From: Bin5 sp965218625
Lineage (GTDB): Bacteria > Chloroflexota > Anaerolineae > Caldilineales > Caldilineaceae
Reading direction: 5' to 3'
Length of the DNA stretch: 64,000 nucleotides
NCBI GenBank assembly: GCA_965218625.1
Contig: CBDCLG010000015.1
Span: forward strand, 124,001-188,000
Made by a program: the position numbers and the translations under genes. Shown here piece by piece: positions 60,493 through 64,000 of the stretch. The notes beneath the pieces are model-generated. The model saw only the letters and a program-made list of their open reading frames with translations. It made no database searches and was not told where the DNA came from. Position 1 is the first letter of the stretch. Every line of letters begins with the position of its first letter.

Positions 60493-61896
60493 CTAAGCTG
60501 TTGGAACGACAGTTTTGACTGCTTCGCGCAGCATCTCCTGTCTCTGGCCCCACATGAACTGTTCGTTGATCTTCTCGTTGCCATCCATCGCCATCAGCTC
60601 TTCGAATACGGCGAGCCCCTGGTTGTAGGAAAGCGTCTGCTCACTGTCGAGCGCATTGAGGAGGAGAAGTGAGCGGTCGCCGGTGTGGAAGGCAAGAAGC
60701 TCCCGCTCCATTTCCAGGACTTCAGGCAGGATCTGCGTGTACAGGATCTTCTCCGGCAGCGGATCGACGCGGATCGGTTGGATGCCGCTCTTGTTGACGA
60801 TGGCAGGGACTTCGACCACCACATCGTCCGGCACGCCGGCCAGCGCGCCGTGGTTGGGCACATTCACCTGGTACTGGCCCTCATTGTCGTTGACCAGCCC
60901 ATCGATAATCGGCACCTGCTGCTCCTTCGTCTTTTCCGAGCCGAACGCTTCGATCAGGCTGGATGCCGGGTTGCTGGTCAGCTCCGCCATCTCCGCCAGC
61001 CGCTTCTCCAGGTTGTCGACAAAGAAGGGCCGGGCGAGGTGCGTATCCGGGCCGCCCCAGGGCTGCGGGAACCACCACATCTTGGTGTCGATGTCGGTAT
61101 GGTACCACCATCCCCCGCGCCGCGGCGTGTCGCCGATGGGCATGAGGCCGAACATGCGGTACATGTGGATCGTGCCGCGGCTCATCTGAATGTCGTGCGT
61201 GCGCTCGGCCACGTGGTTCTGCCAGTAGCTTTCACCCTCCTCGGCAATCCACTGCTCGAGCATGGGATAGGCGTCTTCACCTTTGTAGTAGAAATGGGTC
61301 AACCAGATGTTGTGATTGAGGCCCGGCGCCTGCCAGGTAATGTCGGCAAAGTCGGTCAGGCCGAGCGTCCTCGCAATCTCGTAGACGCCGTAGTGTCCGT
61401 GACAGAGGCCGCAGACCTTGATGCTCGACTCGCGCGTCATCAGCGTACAACCCTCATAGACCGGATTGCCCGACTGGATCAACCAGGCATCGGGACAGAT
61501 CTCCTCCATATCGCCCGTTACGCCGAGCATCAGGTCCAGGTTTACGAAATTGGTCTGCCGCATGCGGCCGCCGTGATAATAGCCGTGCTTGGCCATCAGT
61601 TCGCGGCTGTCGCGCTGCTTCTGATGGCTGCTGCCGGAGGCGGTATTGATGACGAAATGGGCGTCCTGCAAAGCTGCCCGCCGGTCGGTCGTGCTCGCGA
61701 AGCGCAGATCCGCGCCCAGCTCCTTGGCATAGCGGGCGCCGAGTCTGTGGATCACGTCCAGCCGGTCGCAGTCGATATCCATGAAGCTGATGAGGCTGCC
61801 GTTGAGCGACTCGGTCAGGCAGATATCCTTGACAAGCCCGAGCGAGAACTGGGCGCTGCCCGCGCCGATGACGGTTAATTTGATTGGTGTGGACAT
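60493..61896 (-). CDS. Glycoside hydrolase family 4 (alpha-glucosidase/galactosidase-like)
   Basis: A 467-residue GH4 enzyme starting at ATG 61896 behind AAGGAG. The NAD-binding fold begins KLTVIGAGSAQFSLGLVKD. The metal/substrate region includes WLIQSGNPVYEGCTLM and VCGLCHGHYGVYE (Cys/His metal ligands), then GLNHNIWLTHFYYKG. GH4 enzymes use NAD+ and Mn2+ in a redox-assisted elimination to hydrolyse alpha- or beta-glycosides. Sugar specificity is unclear; VPAIVNKSGIQPIRV resembles the alpha-galactosidase/galacturonidase branch. No transporter is adjacent, so the gene may be transcribed alone. Confidence 0.9.
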   Translation of the reverse strand: MSTPIKLTVIGAGSAQFSLGLVKDICLTESLNGSLISFMDIDCDRLDVIHRLGARYAKELGADLRFASTTDRRAALQDAHFVINTASGSSHQKQRDSRELMAKHGYYHGGRMRQTNFVNLDLMLGVTGDMEEICPDAWLIQSGNPVYEGCTLMTRESSIKVCGLCHGHYGVYEIARTLGLTDFADITWQAPGLNHNIWLTHFYYKGEDAYPMLEQWIAEEGESYWQNHVAERTHDIQMSRGTIHMYRMFGLMPIGDTPRRGGWWYHTDIDTKMWWFPQPWGGPDTHLARPFFVDNLEKRLAEMAELTSNPASSLIEAFGSEKTKEQQVPIIDGLVNDNEGQYQVNVPNHGALAGVPDDVVVEVPAIVNKSGIQPIRVDPLPEKILYTQILPEVLEMERELLAFHTGDRSLLLLNALDSEQTLSYNQGLAVFEELMAMDGNEKINEQFMWGQRQEMLREAVKTVVPTA

Positions 61897-62072
61897 AGAG
61901 ACTCCTTGGGTCTGAATGGCGGCGCGTTTCTGAATGGCGCGCCTTTGCTAGCGTGGATTCCGTAACCTGTTCCTGGTGTGTACAACCGCCGGGCGCTCGA
62001 ACCATTTCATGCTGCCCGATTCTGTCGATAGCTTACGAGTTCGATGCCCTGAGGGAGAAATCCCGGAATCGA

Positions 62073-63140
62073 CTACGCAGAGTGGTCCCTGTGAGATAGT
62101 TGAAGCGCGCGTGGTTTCTTTCGACTGTTTTCGATAATGAAATCTCTGGCAGTTTCTATCCAAAGGGGATGCGTGTTCAGACTCTCTACAAGCTGCAGGT
62201 CTTCTCCTCCCTGCCCCATGAAAAACTCGTGATATTCCTCGCCTACTTCGATCGTTGTTTCCAGGCAGTCGGCGACAAAGGAAGGGGAAAAGGCCAGAAT
62301 CCTTTTCACACCTCTTGCTGCGAGCGTCTCCAGGACATTATCTGTATAGGGTTGGATCCAGGGATCTTTTCCCAGCCTTGACTGGAAGCTGACAGTGTAA
62401 TCCCTCTCATCCAGGTCTAGCGCTTCCGACAGGAGACGGGACGTAGCAAAACACTGAGCGCGATAACAGAGATTGTTTCTGGCGTGGATAGTATCACAGC
62501 AGCTGTCGGCGCCTAAGCAGTCGGGAATCCCCTTTGTGAGCTGGCGCACAGGCAACCCATGAAATGTGAAGAGAACATGGTCAAAACTGCCCTGAACGAA
62601 CTGTCGCTCTCCAAGGCAGGCTAAAGTCCGGATCATTTTGGGATGATCGAAGAAGCTGTCGATGAATCGAATCTTGGGAATTTCCGGCCACTTGTGGACG
62701 ACCTGCATCACTTTCTCATGGACTGAACCCACAGTCGCCGAGGCGTATTGGGGAAAGAGTGGAAAGACAATGATGCTTGACGTGCGCTGCTGTTGCAGCG
62801 TTTCCAACGCCGAATCGATGCTGGGATTCTGATATCGCATTGCCAATGCAACAATGAATTCGTCTCCCAGCTTGTGCTGCATCTGTTCTTTGAACTTGCA
62901 GCTGTGGTACATCAGCGGCGACCCCTCTTCCGACCATATTTTCCGGTATTCTTTGGCGGATTTCGGCGCGCGAAAAGGAGCTATTATCAGATTTACCAGC
63001 AGAAGCCTGCGCCAGTAAGGAATGTCGATGATGCGCCCATCCATGAGAAACTGACGCAGGTAACTCCAAACGTCAACTGTTTCGGGGCTGTCAGGTGTGC
63101 CGACATTGACCAAAAGTACTCCAGTCTTCGATCTCTCCAT
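62073..63140 (-). CDS. hemH: Ferrochelatase, Bacteroidetes-like
   Basis: A 355-residue HemH that inserts Fe2+ into a porphyrin for haem. ATG 63140 is used because the protein family begins at MERSKTGVLLVNVGTPDSP. Diagnostic segments are IIAPFRAPKSAKEYRKIW, MYHSCKFKEQMQHKL, LFPQYASATVGSV, VLFTFHGLPVRQL (the catalytic His), VSFQSRLGKDPWIQPY and LAFSPSFVADCLETTIEVGE. These wordings are those of the Bacteroidetes/eukaryote-type enzyme. A cysteine-rich stretch CLGADSCCDTIHARNNLC is present. The gene is visibly less GC-rich than its neighbours, suggesting transfer. No other haem genes are adjacent. Confidence 0.93.
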   Translation of the reverse strand: MERSKTGVLLVNVGTPDSPETVDVWSYLRQFLMDGRIIDIPYWRRLLLVNLIIAPFRAPKSAKEYRKIWSEEGSPLMYHSCKFKEQMQHKLGDEFIVALAMRYQNPSIDSALETLQQQRTSSIIVFPLFPQYASATVGSVHEKVMQVVHKWPEIPKIRFIDSFFDHPKMIRTLACLGERQFVQGSFDHVLFTFHGLPVRQLTKGIPDCLGADSCCDTIHARNNLCYRAQCFATSRLLSEALDLDERDYTVSFQSRLGKDPWIQPYTDNVLETLAARGVKRILAFSPSFVADCLETTIEVGEEYHEFFMGQGGEDLQLVESLNTHPLWIETARDFIIENSRKKPRALQLSHRDHSA

Positions 63141-63244
63141 CGCTTTCCATCGCTCTAAGTCGGGTGAGACGGTATTGTTTTTCTCTGTCCACGAGGGCGC
63201 GCCAAGCCGGGTCGGTCCAACTCCTGGTAGCGCCGCTCCAGGTA

Positions 63245-64000
63245 TCAAAATTTCTTGGCAGCCGCGATCTCGGCGTGCTCCGCCAGGTAGGGAACGTCCT
63301 TACGGTCCCAGGAGGCGCGCCCTTCGACGGCGTGAATGCCCATCAGCTGGCGGCGGTGCGGGGTATCGGCCCAGTCGACAATGCGCTGAGGAGGAGGCGT
63401 GCTGCCCCACTTTTTGACCCAGAATGGCATGTAGCCGTAGATGAGAATACGGCGGTCGCGCCGGCTGGTATTGGCCAGCCCCGAGTGCCAGCAAAGAACG
63501 TTCCAGATGATGGCTGAGCCGGCCTTGCCGACGATCTTCTTCAGGCCCGGCATCTGCTCCAGAGTCTCGCCGACGAACTCTGTCCGGGATGGGTTTTCAT
63601 CCCGCTTATGGCTGCCGGGCACAAGACTGAAGCAGCCCATGTCCGGCGATTGATCGTCGAGGAAGTAGAAGACTTTCGCTTTAAGCATGAATTGCGGATG
63701 CCGCCAGGCCGGCCAGTCGCGATGCCAGCCGGTATGGGCATTTGTGCCGGAGTGATGGCAGTGAGCCACCATCTCCATCGTCTGCACGTCCGGGCCGACA
63801 ACCTCTTTCAGAATGGGTAGCACGAGCGGGTTCTCGGCGATGTCCAAGAAGAGGGAGTCGTATTGGTGGATGTCGCCCATGGTGTGCGCGTCCGGGCCGT
63901 TGCCGTAGCCGCCCTTGTAGGCGCCGTTGCGCACGGACTCGGACCACGCCGGCTCGGTCTGATTTTGAATGGCCGCGTAGGCGGCCCGAACGCGGTCCAA
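63245..64000 (-). CDS. Phytanoyl-CoA dioxygenase family protein, N-terminus off the right edge
   Basis: The frame is open to the window edge (first visible codon TTG, so the true start may lie beyond) and gives 251 residues. Fe ligands: GWHRDWPAW (H-x-D) and the distal His in LCWHSGLANTS; the 2-oxoglutarate-binding Arg is in RRILIYGYMPFW. It differs clearly from the other PhyH protein in the window, so it is not a recent duplicate. The substrate is unknown. Confidence 0.83.
   Translation of the reverse strand: MDRVRAAYAAIQNQTEPAWSESVRNGAYKGGYGNGPDAHTMGDIHQYDSLFLDIAENPLVLPILKEVVGPDVQTMEMVAHCHHSGTNAHTGWHRDWPAWRHPQFMLKAKVFYFLDDQSPDMGCFSLVPGSHKRDENPSRTEFVGETLEQMPGLKKIVGKAGSAIIWNVLCWHSGLANTSRRDRRILIYGYMPFWVKKWGSTPPPQRIVDWADTPHRRQLMGIHAVEGRASWDRKDVPYLAEHAEIAAAKKF

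Noticed and set aside
60685..61878. A 397-codon plus-strand frame opposite the GH4 gene
   Set aside because: Shadow frame with no domain features.

Overview
The window is a GC-rich bacterial chromosome segment, most plausibly from an uncultured member of the Chloroflexota (Caldilineaceae-like). That assignment is an inference from gene content: plant-type leucine-rich-repeat (LRR) surface proteins built on an ALVALYNATDGANWT module, phytanoyl-CoA dioxygenases, a GH4 glycosidase, GAF/PAS sensor proteins and a yebC-ruvC-ruvA cluster. No rRNA is present to confirm it.

Left end (1-15.2 kb) is an accessory, rearranged region. A GAF/PAS sensor protein runs off the left edge. Divergent from it is a giant secreted LRR gene of about 12.1 kb: signal peptide, fibronectin-like domain, Thr/Pro linker and 20 LRR modules. 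It is broken near its end by one 2-bp deletion and closed by a strong terminator. Behind it lie an LRR fragment fused to the winged-helix tail of a sensor/response-regulator protein, a solitary CRISPR-like repeat and a truncated phage Gp37/Gp68-family gene.

15.4-27.9 kb is catabolic and transport. A minus-strand cluster encodes an SDR, a mannonate dehydratase-like protein, an odd P-loop protein, an amidohydrolase and a PhyH dioxygenase. Plus-strand genes encode a fumarylacetoacetase-family enzyme, a methyltransferase-like protein and a cupin. A complete BMP-type (nucleoside-like) ABC importer follows.

27.9-46 kb is mostly housekeeping: tRNA-Thr, efp, ruvA, ruvC, yebC, pyrG, acpS, a family-2 glycosyltransferase, an Ldh-family dehydrogenase, a TIM-barrel isomerase and an OsmC protein. 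It also holds a two-gene unit with a GalU-like protein and an 1110-residue fusion of a fucokinase-like GHMP domain to a UTP-sugar pyrophosphorylase domain, then a frameshifted desaturase and a ClpB-like disaggregase missing the core of its first ATPase domain.

46-54 kb is a decaying copper-type operon (CopCD, CopC and an upstream gene with two in-frame stops), a second LRR gene, and a degenerate ISAzo13-family element inserted right at that LRR gene's translation start region. tRNA-Pro, fmt, a DUF4870-like membrane protein, NfeD plus SPFH, a large FtsX-type permease, a GH4 glycosidase, a Bacteroidetes-like ferrochelatase and a second PhyH dioxygenase (cut by the right edge) complete the window.

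Several coding regions carry single frameshifts or nonsense codons (giant LRR, desaturase, CopCD, the gene upstream of CopC, the IS transposase). Either decay or assembly indels could explain the frameshifts; the nonsense codons look more like real substitutions.
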